Shown here piece by piece: positions 8,970-17,197 of a stretch of DNA of 64,000 bases; position 1 is the first letter of the stretch; each line of letters opens with the position of its first letter. This DNA comes from Ktedonosporobacter rubrisoli (GTDB lineage Bacteria; Chloroflexota; Ktedonobacteria; Ktedonobacterales; Ktedonobacteraceae): assembly GCF_004208415.1 (NCBI RefSeq), contig NZ_CP035758.1:4402001-4466000 (forward strand). Reading direction: 5' to 3'. A program made the position numbers and the translations under genes. The notes under the pieces were generated by a model. It was not told where the DNA came from, made no database searches, and was given only the letters and a program-made list of their open reading frames with translations.

Positions 8970-9657
8970 AATAAATACTCCTTTCAATGCCAGACATACT
9001 ACAAGCCCGCGATGGCCTGGCCTGGCTATTTCCAGATCTTTGTGAGCGCAGATTATCTGTTCCGTGCTGCAGAAGCACTGCGCCTGTAGCTCCGCCCACC
9101 CTGGTAGTCCTGATCCTGGAACGAGAGCGGCGGTCTACCAGCGGGTTCTCTATGCCTGGGCCCATCCCCTGAATTCAGGGTAGTAAAAATTAGCGCTTGG
9201 GCCAAGAGATATTCATCCATATGCAAGGGACCAGCCAATTTACAAGCAGCGAAAATAAAGCGGGTCAGCAATACATATATTGATAGGCCGTGTGGGCAGA
9301 CGACCTATTTATTGCTTAGTACTCCAGGTTTAGCAGGTATAGGAATCAGGCAAATTAATTGCAAACCTGGAAGATCTACGAGGAATAATGCGCCTTGCGC
9401 AGCTCAGGAAACCACCCGCTGAGCAAAGCTATAACCCAGATTTAGCAAACACGCGCAATTATCTCCTTTGAAAGTTATCAAGCCTCCACTGCTTCGTGCC
9501 ACCTTATTTCGATAGAAAGCGTGCGTCGTTTTCAGCTAAAGGAATAGAAGATATAATGAAGAAGGGTTCCCATTCACTGCCATACATCAACATCTTCTCT
9601 CTCCAGGAGCCACGCCTGTGTCAACTCCCGATGGTGCCAGAAAAGATTTCCCCACTA
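8970..9657. other. Long leader region without a gene
   Basis: Two minus-strand frames of about 70 codons (8953-9165 and 9053-9271) overlap each other, have no clear ribosome-binding sites and read as arginine-rich nonsense, so I do not call them. If the promoter at 9698-9726 is used, this stretch is the 5' untranslated leader of the transporter mRNA. No known riboswitch consensus was recognised. Confidence 0.4.
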
Positions 9658-9660
9658 ATT

Positions 9661-9695
9661 TTGTATGCATAACAGCAAAGACTTTATACATACAA
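9661..9695. promoter_or_regulatory. Inverted pair of operator-like boxes
   Basis: TTGTATGCATAA at 9661-9672 and TTATACATACAA at 9684-9695 are inverted copies differing at one base, centres 23 bp apart. The second covers the likely transcription start of the transporter operon. They resemble GntR/LacI family operators. Confidence 0.45.
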
Positions 9696-9697
9696 TT

Positions 9698-9726
9698 ATC
9701 TTAATATGACCAGATAAATTTGTCAA
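9698..9726 (-). promoter_or_regulatory. Sigma-70 type promoter for the binding-protein/transporter operon
   Basis: On the minus strand TTGACA (9726-9721), a 17-base spacer and TAAGAT (9703-9698). The -35 hexamer lies inside the operator-like box at 9718-9733 and the expected start point near 9691 lies inside a second box at 9684-9695. No other gene lies between it and the ATG at 8969, so the mRNA would have a leader of roughly 720 bases. Confidence 0.6.
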
Positions 9727-9733
9727 TACATTT
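9718..9733. promoter_or_regulatory. AraR-type operator-like box (left)
   Basis: ATTTGTCAATACATTT, identical at 15 of 16 positions to the box at 11256-11271 and agreeing at 11 of 16 positions with ATTTGTACGTACAAAT, the operator consensus known for Bacillus AraR. It overlaps the -35 element of the minus-strand promoter. Confidence 0.5.
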
Positions 9734-9857
9734 CCCTTATATGACGCATCAGCGATAGATGCAGTTGAAAGCTTAAGCCGCTGAACAAGCATTCTTATGC
9801 TCTGTAGAGGAGCTCAAAGATCGCTAAAATTTGTACAGGTTAATGTTCCAAAAACCC

Positions 9858-9886
9858 TTGACTTTTTGAGAACAGGCCGCTACTAT
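9858..9886 (+). promoter_or_regulatory. Sigma-70 type promoter for the AraR-like regulator
   Basis: TTGACT (9858-9863), a 17-base spacer and TACTAT (9881-9886). Operator-like boxes lie on both sides: ATTTGTACAGGTTAAT at 9829-9844, a half site GTACAAA at 9893-9899, and ATTTGTCTAAATTTTT at 9905-9920. This arrangement fits autoregulation. Confidence 0.6.
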
Positions 9887-9954
9887 TGAAAAGTACAAAG
9901 GCAAATTTGTCTAAATTTTTGAGAAGTTTGCCGAGTGATCTTGTAAGGAAGCGC

Positions 9955-11109
9955 ATGGTGCAAAAATCAGAAAAAGGTTCCCGTACAAAAGCTCTTTACA
10001 CGCAAATCCTTGATGAGTTTCGGGAACGTATCATCTCAGGAGAATTCGCAGCTGGAGATCGCCTTCCTACAGAGTTAGAAATTGCCAAGAGGTATCATAG
10101 TAGCCGGGGCACAGTCCGCCAGGCTCTCAGCGCGCTGGTAAATGAAGGCTTTCTAGAACGAATCCAGGGTAGTGGCACGTTTGTACGGCAACACGCTACA
10201 AGCCCGGCTCAAGAGCAGAAGGATCAAGCTTCTCAGCAGGCGCCAAAGAGCATTGGCCTGATCTTAAGCCGGGCGGGAGATGAGCTGAACATTGATATCC
10301 TGCTGGGAGTTGAGCAGGCGGCTAAATCGCGCGGCTACCAGCTAAGCTTTGCTTATGCAGAAGAAGACGCCAGGGAACTAGCCCAGGATATTGAGCGCCT
10401 GCGGGCCAGTACGGAAGGACTAGTCATTTTTCCGCTGAGCGATGTCGACCGCGATGAGTCTCTTGCTCAGCTGAAGGCCGAACGGGTACCATTTGTTCTG
10501 GTCGATCGTTACATCGCAGGTCTGGATTGCGATTATGTCACGTCAGACAATCTGGGTGGAGGCTATCGAGCCACCGAGCACTTACTGATCCTGGGCCATA
10601 CACGTATCGGTTTTGTCAGCCGCAACGGCCTGCTTACCACCTCGGTGCGGGACCGTTGGGAAGGATACCGTAAAGCCTTAAACGATTATGGACGTGCATA
10701 TGACGAATCGCTTATCTATATCGCCGCCACCAGGAAATATGGCAGCTACGACGATATAGTCACAAGCAGTAATCGCCCTGATGCTATTTTTGCTGTCAAC
10801 GACGATATCGCCTTAGCCCTTATGCAGGCGGCTCAGCGGCACAATATAAGTGTTCCCGAGGACCTTGCTCTTGTTGGTTTTGATGACGTGAGCTATGCAG
10901 CGCTGGTCAGTACGCCCTTAACTACCGTTGCGCAACAGCGGGTGGAAATGGGATTACACGCGGGCACGCTGCTCATTAATCACATCGAGGGCCAGACAAT
11001 CGGAACGCGGCATATCGAATTGCCAGCAAATTTGATTATCCGCCAATCATGTGGGGCTCGCCGGCGCGTCTCCAGTTTAGTCGCAAATGAAGAGACAACG
11101 CGTCAGTAA
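9955..11109 (+). CDS. AraR-like transcriptional repressor (GntR HTH fused to LacI-type sensor)
   Basis: A 384-residue regulator. Residues about 10-78 are a GntR winged helix (KLPTELEIAK-like segment reads DRLPTELEIAKRYHSSRGTV, then the wing GFLERIQGSGTFV). Residues about 105-380 are a LacI/periplasmic-binding-type sugar sensor with SIGLILS, FVLVDRYI, VTSDNLGGGYRA and VGFDDVSYA. This GntR-LacI combination is that of AraR, which represses sugar genes until a sugar binds. The open frame starts at a TTG at 9886, but AAGGAA four bases before the ATG at 9955 decides the start. It lies between a divergent importer operon and an alpha-mannosidase, and AraR-type boxes occur near all three promoters, so it probably controls all of them. 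The inducing sugar is unknown. Confidence 0.88.
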   Translation: MVQKSEKGSRTKALYTQILDEFRERIISGEFAAGDRLPTELEIAKRYHSSRGTVRQALSALVNEGFLERIQGSGTFVRQHATSPAQEQKDQASQQAPKSIGLILSRAGDELNIDILLGVEQAAKSRGYQLSFAYAEEDARELAQDIERLRASTEGLVIFPLSDVDRDESLAQLKAERVPFVLVDRYIAGLDCDYVTSDNLGGGYRATEHLLILGHTRIGFVSRNGLLTTSVRDRWEGYRKALNDYGRAYDESLIYIAATRKYGSYDDIVTSSNRPDAIFAVNDDIALALMQAAQRHNISVPEDLALVGFDDVSYAALVSTPLTTVAQQRVEMGLHAGTLLINHIEGQTIGTRHIELPANLIIRQSCGARRRVSSLVANEETTRQ

Positions 11110-11120
11110 ACTTGAGCCCG

Positions 11121-11152
11121 GTAAGCGTAAATTTTCCATTATTGGTGCTTAC
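11121..11152 (+). terminator. Possible terminator after the AraR-like gene
   Basis: GTAAGC (11121-11126) pairs with GCTTAC (11147-11152) and is followed by TCTTATTTG. The loop is long (20 bases), so this is a weak call. Confidence 0.35.
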
Positions 11153-11255
11153 TCTTATTTGTCCTGTGTCATATGCCAATCCCGGCAAAATAGCGCCCAC
11201 CATTTTGTACATTTTAAGCCGCAAGATTGCTCTTTGAGCAGACTTTTAAAATACT

Positions 11256-11271
11256 ATTTGTCTATACATTT
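11256..11271. promoter_or_regulatory. AraR-type operator-like box upstream of the mannosidase gene
   Basis: ATTTGTCTATACATTT, 15 of 16 matches to the box at 9718-9733. It contains TATACA, a possible -10 hexamer for the mannosidase gene 145 bases downstream; no good -35 is seen. A related half site TTTTGTACATTTTAA lies at 11203-11217. Confidence 0.5.
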
Positions 11272-11416
11272 AGCATGAGCTATTTCCCATCTATGCAACC
11301 GGTCCTTATCTCTACTATCCTTGGTCAGCTATTGCTGGTTGATTCTGGTATTATGCTGAAAGCGCAAAGTACAGGATCTGGCGAAGCTGATCCGGCCTGT
11401 TGGTTCTCTAGAAAGC

Positions 11417-14400
11417 GTGGGTGGCAGCTTGCCATATCATTATTTAAAAACACAACACCACCTCAGCAGGGTTCTCGAAACTATCGAGCGATCCATTTAT
11501 ATGCCTCTGACGGCTCTACAAGTTGAAGCCTGGATTACGCCCGAGCCTGTGCCATTCGCAGAACGCCTATCAGGTGCCCATAAGGAGCTCTCCATTGGTC
11601 AGAGCTGGGGCAAGCTCTGGGATTGCGCCTGGTTCCACTTCACAGGAACTGTCCCAGAACAAGCGGGTGGAAAAGCTATTGTGCTCCTGATAGATTTGAG
11701 CGGTGAAGCCTGTGTTGTTGACCAGGTTGGCAATCCTGTTCTCGGCCTGACCACAGTCAGCTCTACTTTTGATAAGAGTCTGGGGCGGCCAGGCAAACGG
11801 GTAGTTCCTTTGACGGAGCAGGCTCATGGCAGCGAAGTTATCGATTTGTGGGCCGATGCAGGCTGTAACGATCTCTTTGGGGTATACCAGGATAGCGGCT
11901 CCCTGAAAGAAGCACACATTGCTCTGTACAGCACCGAGATGTACCAGCTTTACTATGACTTCGCAGTTCTCTATGAGCTGATGCAGGAACTTCCAGAAGA
12001 TACGGCACGCCGGCATCGTATCCTGGCCGCCCTTCATAAAGCCTCGCTTGAGCTGGTAGAGTATAGCAGTGAAGAGGCTCAGCGTGCACGCACTATCCTG
12101 GCTCCCGAACTTGCCAAAACAGGCGGTACGCCGTCCCTCAAGGTCAGCGCGATTGGCCATGCGCATATAGACCTGGCATGGCTCTGGCCCCTGCGCGAAA
12201 CTATTCGCAAAGGCGCCCGCAGCTTTGCCACTACCCTGGCCTTGATGGAGCGCTATCAAGACTATATTTTTGGCGCCAGCCAGCCGCAGCTCTATCAATG
12301 GATGAAGACCTATTATCCAGCGCTTTACAAAAGGATTCAGGCCAGGGTCGCCGAGGGGCGCTGGGAAATTCAGGGCGCCATGTGGATCGAGCCAGATACC
12401 AATGTTCCCAGCGGCGAAGCTCTTGTACGACAGCTTATCTATGGCAAGCGCTTCTTCCGCGAAGAGTTTGGCAAAGATCCCCGCATGCTCTGGCTCCCTG
12501 ATGTCTTCGGCTATACAGCGGCCCTGCCCCAGATCTTGAAAAAAGCCGGCGTTGACTATTTCCTTACCATCAAGCTTTCCTGGAACACTTTTAACGTCTT
12601 CCCGCACCATACATTTCTCTGGCAGGGCATCGACGGAACGCAGGTGCTTGCCCACATGCCTCCCGAGGGCACTTACAACAGTTCAGCGGCTCCGCGCGCA
12701 ATTAGGGCCACAGAAAAAAACTTTGCCGATAAGGTGGTCTCTGAAGAGTGCGTATTACTTTATGGCATCGGTGATGGCGGCGGCGGCCCCGGTCGTGAAC
12801 ATCTTGAATACCTGGCGCGCGAACGCAACCTTGAGGGCCTGGCTCCTGTGAAGCAGGAACCCATCGAAAACTTTTTTCAGCGGATTGCCGAAAAAACTGA
12901 TGAGTACAAAACCTGGGTTGGCGAGCTCTATCTAGAGAAACATCAGGGCACCTATACAACCCAGGCCAGAAGCAAGCGCTTCAATCGCAAACTTGAACTT
13001 GCCTTGCGCGAGCTTGAATTCTTCTCTTTCCTGGCCCTGATTACGGCCGGGCAGCCCTATCCTTCCCAGCAGCTGGACGCGATCTGGCAAGAAGTCTTGC
13101 TCTATCAATTCCACGATATACTACCAGGCTCATCAATCAAGCGCGTCTACGATGAATCGCTAGCGCGCTATCAAGAGCTCTCCAACCAGGTCAAGCAGCT
13201 CACGAAAAAGGCTCAGGCGACCTTGATTCGCCAGCCGCAAGCAAATAGACAAACCTATACCATCTTTAATTCGCTCTCCTGGGTCCGCAGCGAATGGTTA
13301 CAGGTACAGGGACAATGGCGCTATGTAACAGTACCATCATTGGGCTATAGCAGCCTTGAGATCACAGAGCAGCTTGCTAACGACGCGCCGACGCAGCTTG
13401 TAGCCTCAGCGCAGATCCTTGAAAACGACCTCCTTCAGCTTCGCTTCGCACCCGATGGAGCGATACAAGCCATCTTTGATAAGGAACATCAGCGCGATGT
13501 CCTGGCGCCTCAGCAACTGGCTAACAGGCTGAGTCTCTACCATGACAACGGGGATGCCTGGGATTTTCCTATGGACTACGATGAACGCCCGGCACTTTCC
13601 TTTGCCCTTGAAAGCTCCCACGCCTTCCTTACTGGCCCTCAAGCTATCATGGAACAGCACTATAGCTTCGGGCAATCAACGCTGCGACAACAGGTGATAC
13701 TCACAAAAGGGAGTCGGCGCATCGACTTCGTGACCACAGTTGATTGGCGCGAAAGTCACAAGATGCTGCGTACCAGCTTCCCGCTTAACGTCAGCGCGAC
13801 AGAGGCAACCTGCGATATTCAGTTTGGCACTATTAAGCGGCCTACTCATCACAACACAAGCATAGACATGGCCAGGTATGAGGTCTGTGCCCACAAGTGG
13901 GTCGATCTCTCACAGGCTGATTACGGCGTAGCCCTGCTCAACGATTGCAAGTACGGCCACAAAATCTCACAAAATGTGCTGGATCTCAATCTCTTAAGAA
14001 GTCCACACTACCCTGATCCTCAAGCCGACCTAGCCCAACATGAGTTTACCTACGCGCTCTTTCCTCACGCTGGTGACCACGTAGCCGGCCAGGTTATGCG
14101 TGCAGGCTACGAGCTTAACGTTCCCCTTGATGTCATCCCTGGAGAGCTGGAAGGTAGCGCTTCTCTACCCGAGGCTTCATTAGTACAGATCTCAGCAGAG
14201 AATGTCATCCTTGAGGGCGTTAAGAAAGCCGAGCAAAATGATGATCTTATTTTACGCCTCTATGAATCAGCAGGAGCAACCACCCGCACCGAGCTTATAG
14301 CCGGCATAGGGATAGCCGAGATCTGGAAAACAAACCTGTTGGAGGAGAAGGAAGCGCGCCTAGAGCATACGGGCCGGAAGGTAGAAGTAGTGCTTGGACC

Positions 14401-14440
14401 TTTTGAGATCCTTACTTTGCGCCTTCAACCCGCTAGATAA
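11417..14440 (+). CDS. Glycoside hydrolase family 38 alpha-mannosidase
   Basis: A 1007-residue enzyme hydrolysing terminal alpha-mannosyl residues. The zinc-site motif GHAHID spans residues 247-252 and the nucleophile is Asp362 in WLPDVFGY; the middle domain (about residues 500-610, with YQFHDILPGSSI) and the long C-terminal beta-sandwich domains follow. No signal peptide is visible, so it acts inside the cell on imported sugar. The start is uncertain: the GTG at 11417 has only a weak AGAAAG before it, and an ATG at 11501 (MPLTALQVEAW) is an alternative that still keeps the whole N-terminal domain. Together with the AraR-like repressor and the divergent importer it suggests uptake and cleavage of mannosides. 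Followed by a hairpin at 14458-14489. Confidence 0.9.
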   Translation: MGGSLPYHYLKTQHHLSRVLETIERSIYMPLTALQVEAWITPEPVPFAERLSGAHKELSIGQSWGKLWDCAWFHFTGTVPEQAGGKAIVLLIDLSGEACVVDQVGNPVLGLTTVSSTFDKSLGRPGKRVVPLTEQAHGSEVIDLWADAGCNDLFGVYQDSGSLKEAHIALYSTEMYQLYYDFAVLYELMQELPEDTARRHRILAALHKASLELVEYSSEEAQRARTILAPELAKTGGTPSLKVSAIGHAHIDLAWLWPLRETIRKGARSFATTLALMERYQDYIFGASQPQLYQWMKTYYPALYKRIQARVAEGRWEIQGAMWIEPDTNVPSGEALVRQLIYGKRFFREEFGKDPRMLWLPDVFGYTAALPQILKKAGVDYFLTIKLSWNTFNVFPHHTFLWQGIDGTQVLAHMPPEGTYNSSAAPRAIRATEKNFADKVVSEECVLLYGIGDGGGGPGREHLEYLARERNLEGLAPVKQEPIENFFQRIAEKTDEYKTWVGELYLEKHQGTYTTQARSKRFNRKLELALRELEFFSFLALITAGQPYPSQQLDAIWQEVLLYQFHDILPGSSIKRVYDESLARYQELSNQVKQLTKKAQATLIRQPQANRQTYTIFNSLSWVRSEWLQVQGQWRYVTVPSLGYSSLEITEQLANDAPTQLVASAQILENDLLQLRFAPDGAIQAIFDKEHQRDVLAPQQLANRLSLYHDNGDAWDFPMDYDERPALSFALESSHAFLTGPQAIMEQHYSFGQSTLRQQVILTKGSRRIDFVTTVDWRESHKMLRTSFPLNVSATEATCDIQFGTIKRPTHHNTSIDMARYEVCAHKWVDLSQADYGVALLNDCKYGHKISQNVLDLNLLRSPHYPDPQADLAQHEFTYALFPHAGDHVAGQVMRAGYELNVPLDVIPGELEGSASLPEASLVQISAENVILEGVKKAEQNDDLILRLYESAGATTRTELIAGIGIAEIWKTNLLEEKEARLEHTGRKVEVVLGPFEILTLRLQPAR

Positions 14441-14457
14441 GCCACCTGCCCACAGCT

Positions 14458-14489
14458 AGAGAAGAAGGACCAATAGTCCTTTTTTCTCT
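14458..14489 (+). terminator. Rho-independent terminator after the mannosidase gene
   Basis: AGAGAAGAAGGAC (14458-14470) pairs with GTCCTTTTTTCTCT (14476-14489) with a small bulge; a T-run lies in the 3' arm. Confidence 0.6.
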
Positions 14490-14528
14490 GGCTCCGTGAG
14501 CACTTAAGCTCATCCCCAGCTACTTAAC

Positions 14529-14558
14529 TGGACATAGATCCGCAACGGCTGCTATACT
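14529..14558 (+). promoter_or_regulatory. Promoter for the SCP2-like gene
   Basis: TGGACA (14529-14534), 18-base spacer, TATACT (14553-14558), 112 bases before the ATG. Confidence 0.5.
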
Positions 14559-14669
14559 ATAGCTTTGTTAAAGCGCTTTCGGCACAATTTCACAGATAGA
14601 GAGCCAGGGCCCTACCAATACTCGAACATATGGTGGGACAGGTATCCGGCAAGAAAGGCATAAGAAGTA

Positions 14670-14990
14670 ATGACAGTAGCAGAAACATTTGAAAATCTGC
14701 AGCGTGATTTTAACCCTGCAGCAGTGGGGGATCTAAACAAAACCATCCAGGTAAATATCAGTGGTGAAGAGGCCGGGAAATGGGCGGTTAAAATCGCAGA
14801 CCAGAAGTGTGAGATTATCCCCGGCGGAGTGGAAAAACCTGATATGACCATCTCGATCAGCGATAAGGACTGGATCGCCCTGATAGAGCGCAAACTCGAA
14901 CCAGTCAATGCTTTTATGACCGGCAAGATTAAGGTAAGTGGCGAGATGGGACTTGCTATGCGCCTTAACAATCTCATTCCCAAAAACTAG
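14670..14990 (+). CDS. SCP2 sterol-binding domain protein
   Basis: A 106-residue single-domain protein of the sterol carrier protein 2 fold. The recognisable features are the amphipathic N-terminal helix (MTVAETFENLQRDFNP), the strand IQVNISGEEAGKWAVKI, the segment KPDMTISISDKDW and the C-terminal helix with ALIERKLEPVNAFMTGKIKVSG. Proteins of this family bind lipids or acyl chains; bacterial single-domain copies mostly have no proven role. It has its own promoter and a clear terminator, so it is a one-gene transcript between the mannosidase and a double-HTH regulator. Confidence 0.85.
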   Translation: MTVAETFENLQRDFNPAAVGDLNKTIQVNISGEEAGKWAVKIADQKCEIIPGGVEKPDMTISISDKDWIALIERKLEPVNAFMTGKIKVSGEMGLAMRLNNLIPKN

Positions 14991-15018
14991 CTCACGCCCT
15001 CTATCCTTGTAGATATCG

Positions 15019-15066
15019 AGAAATAGACGACCATTCAAGCAATTTTATATGGTCGTCTGTTTCTTT
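15019..15066 (+). terminator. Rho-independent terminator after the SCP2-like gene
   Basis: AGACGACCAT (15025-15034) pairs perfectly with ATGGTCGTCT (15049-15058); the stem extends outward with AGAAA and TTTCT after one mismatch, followed by TTTCTTT. Confidence 0.8.
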
Positions 15067-15096
15067 GTGCCCAGGCCCAGTAGGCTAACCTCAGCC

Positions 15097-15126
15097 TTGC
15101 ACAGCATCGCGCCCCTATGGTATACT
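15097..15126 (+). promoter_or_regulatory. Promoter for the double-HTH gene
   Basis: TTGCAC (15097-15102), 18-base spacer, TATACT (15121-15126), about 70 bases before the ATG. Confidence 0.5.
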
Positions 15127-15194
15127 CATGATGACAAGTTTTATCTTTGCCAGGCACTTCTTAGCACACGGAGAACCGTAGAAAGGCGTCCGAA

Positions 15195-15671
15195 ATGGTC
15201 CTGAGGAGCGACGAGCTACATCATAATCTGCAGCACCTTAACGGTATGCTCACTACCCATGAAGCGGCAAAACAACTCGATCTTAGTTATTGGCACTTTA
15301 TGCATTTAGTGGAAGCCGGTCGTATACCGGGAATGCGCGTTGTGGACCGCTGGCTCTTCTTACCATCTGATCTAGATGATTATAGGCGAAGTAAATATGG
15401 CCAGTTGGAAGATATGGCAAGAGCAGCATTAGCCCATCCAGCAGTCGGCCTGACAGAGAAACAAGAAACCATCTGCCGCTTTCTATTGAATAATGAACGA
15501 CCCTCCCAAATCGCCCGCAAACTCCAACAATCCCGCCAAGCAGTCCACTCCCAGATCTCCCTCATTCGTGAAAAAGTCTCCCGCTTCCAAGCAGCCCCCA
15601 CAGTTTCTCCCCGCCGTACAGCCCGCAACAAGAGCGACCCCATTAGCATTTCTCCTCAGGGCAGGGCCTGA
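15195..15671 (+). CDS. Putative DNA-binding protein with excisionase-like and sigma-region-4-like HTHs
   Basis: A 158-residue protein. Residues about 18-65 look like a MerR/excisionase-type HTH_17 domain (TTHEAAKQLDLSYWHFMHLV, then RIPGMRVVDRWLFLPSDL), the type that places a winged helix on DNA. Residues about 84-130 look like a second helix-turn-helix of the LuxR/sigma region 4 type (LTEKQETICRFLLNN, then PSQIARKLQQSRQAVHSQI). The tail is basic. AAAGG lies 11 bases before the ATG. No phage or integrase gene is nearby, so it is more likely a stand-alone regulator than a true excisionase. Specific targets are unknown. Confidence 0.65.
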   Translation: MVLRSDELHHNLQHLNGMLTTHEAAKQLDLSYWHFMHLVEAGRIPGMRVVDRWLFLPSDLDDYRRSKYGQLEDMARAALAHPAVGLTEKQETICRFLLNNERPSQIARKLQQSRQAVHSQISLIREKVSRFQAAPTVSPRRTARNKSDPISISPQGRA

Positions 15672-16004
15672 GCCATCGACCTCCAAAACTTTTAAATGTA
15701 CGTTTGCTTCGCACTTTGCCACGCGGCAGAATGCGTTAAGCATGTTTTTCCTTTTGATATGGCTATAAGAAAATGATAAGGATCAAATAATCTTTACCAC
15801 AATGAGTACTTTTTTGCCAAAAATCGGCGGTTTTCCTGGATATGAGGACAAGTCTTGGTATGCTGTTAACCAGGATGATGAGATTTGTTCCATCAGTTAG
15901 TTTAGCATTCCATCTTGTTTCAGAATATCTTGCCCCACGTAGCTATGACTAGCCGATGAAGACTCCCTTTCTCATCAAATATTATGACGATAAGGAGCTT
16001 TCTC
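15672..16004. other. Intergenic region without a gene
   Basis: AT-rich stretch upstream of the sucrase/ferredoxin-like gene. I see no convincing promoter, hairpin or ORF apart from the ribosome-binding site AAGGAG eight bases before the ATG at 16005. Confidence 0.3.
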
Positions 16005-17030
16005 ATGGCAGAGAAGCCGCTGTGTGCTTGCGTTTCTCAAGATGCACATGTACCTATGATTGGGACCGCCCCGAATGTCGATTTGTGGCTCCTACTGGAA
16101 TACACAGGACCGTGGAATGCTGATGCCCCCGAAAAGAGCGCCTTGTCTTCTCGGGCAAAAGAATGGCTCGAAAAGGCCCAACAATTCTATCCTAGAACAC
16201 GTCTGCAATTTATCAGGCATCACACCAGGCCAATCGAATCCATCACATTCTACATCGCACTGTCCCAGGAAAGCAGGCAGGCGCTTTATGCGTTCCGGCT
16301 CAGCGACTACGACGAATTGCTAGATATAGATCTATTTTCTCTCATGAGTGGCCATACCTATTATGATAAATATCTCAGCCAGGAAACACTTTTTCTGGTA
16401 TGTACGCACGGAAAGCATGACCGATGCTGCGCCAAATTTGGCCTACCCATTTATGGAGAATTGCGCAACTTTGTCGGTGAGTGCACCTGGCAAACCTCTC
16501 ATCTAGGTGGCGATCAATTTGCGGCAACCGTTCTCTGTCTTCCCGCCGGCGTCTATTACGGCCGCGTGACACAGACGGATATTGAGCCAATCGTGCAATA
16601 TTCTCGGCAGCAACAGATATATATCGAGAAATATCGCGGTCGCACCTGTTACACTCCAGCAGTTCAGGTTGCAGACTACTTCCTTCGTCGTTGCCTGGCA
16701 ATGCAAGCCATCCAGATACCCACAATCAGGGCCAGCAGCTCACCTATACAGCTAGCCCAGCCACGCAGCAAGCTCACCTTTCTAGAGGAACCTGCCATAC
16801 GCAATCTTGACATATTCAGGCTTTTGGCGGCAGAGGATAAGACAACGGGATGCTGGGACGTTTGCTTTGAATCACAGCATGATCAGAACATTCATCAACT
16901 CAGGATCAGCGAGCAGCTTCACGAAGTTACGAGCTACTCCATATGCAAAGGAGAGCAAACTAGCTGCATCAAGTCCTATCATCTCAAAAAATATCATGCC
17001 TTAGAAGCCATAGCGTTAGGCGCCAGCTAA
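16005..17030 (+). CDS. Sucrase/ferredoxin-like family protein
   Basis: A 341-residue protein of the Suc_Fer-like family, whose C-terminal half has a thioredoxin-like 2Fe-2S ferredoxin fold. The signature is clear in the middle: VCTHGKHDRCCAKFG, then CTWQTSHLGGDQFAATVL and LPAGVYYGRV. The cysteines in CTHGKHDRCC and the downstream Cys are candidate cluster ligands. The activity of this family is not established. The frame starts at 15984, but AAGGAG before the ATG at 16005 sets the start seven codons later. It lies directly before a gene whose membrane domain belongs to an iron/manganese transporter family, which makes a link to iron plausible (inference only). Confidence 0.85.
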   Translation: MAEKPLCACVSQDAHVPMIGTAPNVDLWLLLEYTGPWNADAPEKSALSSRAKEWLEKAQQFYPRTRLQFIRHHTRPIESITFYIALSQESRQALYAFRLSDYDELLDIDLFSLMSGHTYYDKYLSQETLFLVCTHGKHDRCCAKFGLPIYGELRNFVGECTWQTSHLGGDQFAATVLCLPAGVYYGRVTQTDIEPIVQYSRQQQIYIEKYRGRTCYTPAVQVADYFLRRCLAMQAIQIPTIRASSSPIQLAQPRSKLTFLEEPAIRNLDIFRLLAAEDKTTGCWDVCFESQHDQNIHQLRISEQLHEVTSYSICKGEQTSCIKSYHLKKYHALEAIALGAS

Positions 17031-17197
17031 GCTCACAGACATTTTCAGCAAGCAGGCATGTCTTCCCCAAAGGGCGTATTGGGCCTGGCATGACTGGAGG
17101 ATATGCCAGCTATTCACAGCAAAGTTGGAGAGTGGCAATCAGATACCATCTGTTTCCTGAATTACTTGTATTACCAGTAGTATGGTAAGGAGATAAA

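Noticed and set aside
8953..9271. Two overlapping minus-strand frames in the importer leader
   Set aside because: Arginine-rich, no ribosome-binding sites, overlap each other and the binding-protein gene.
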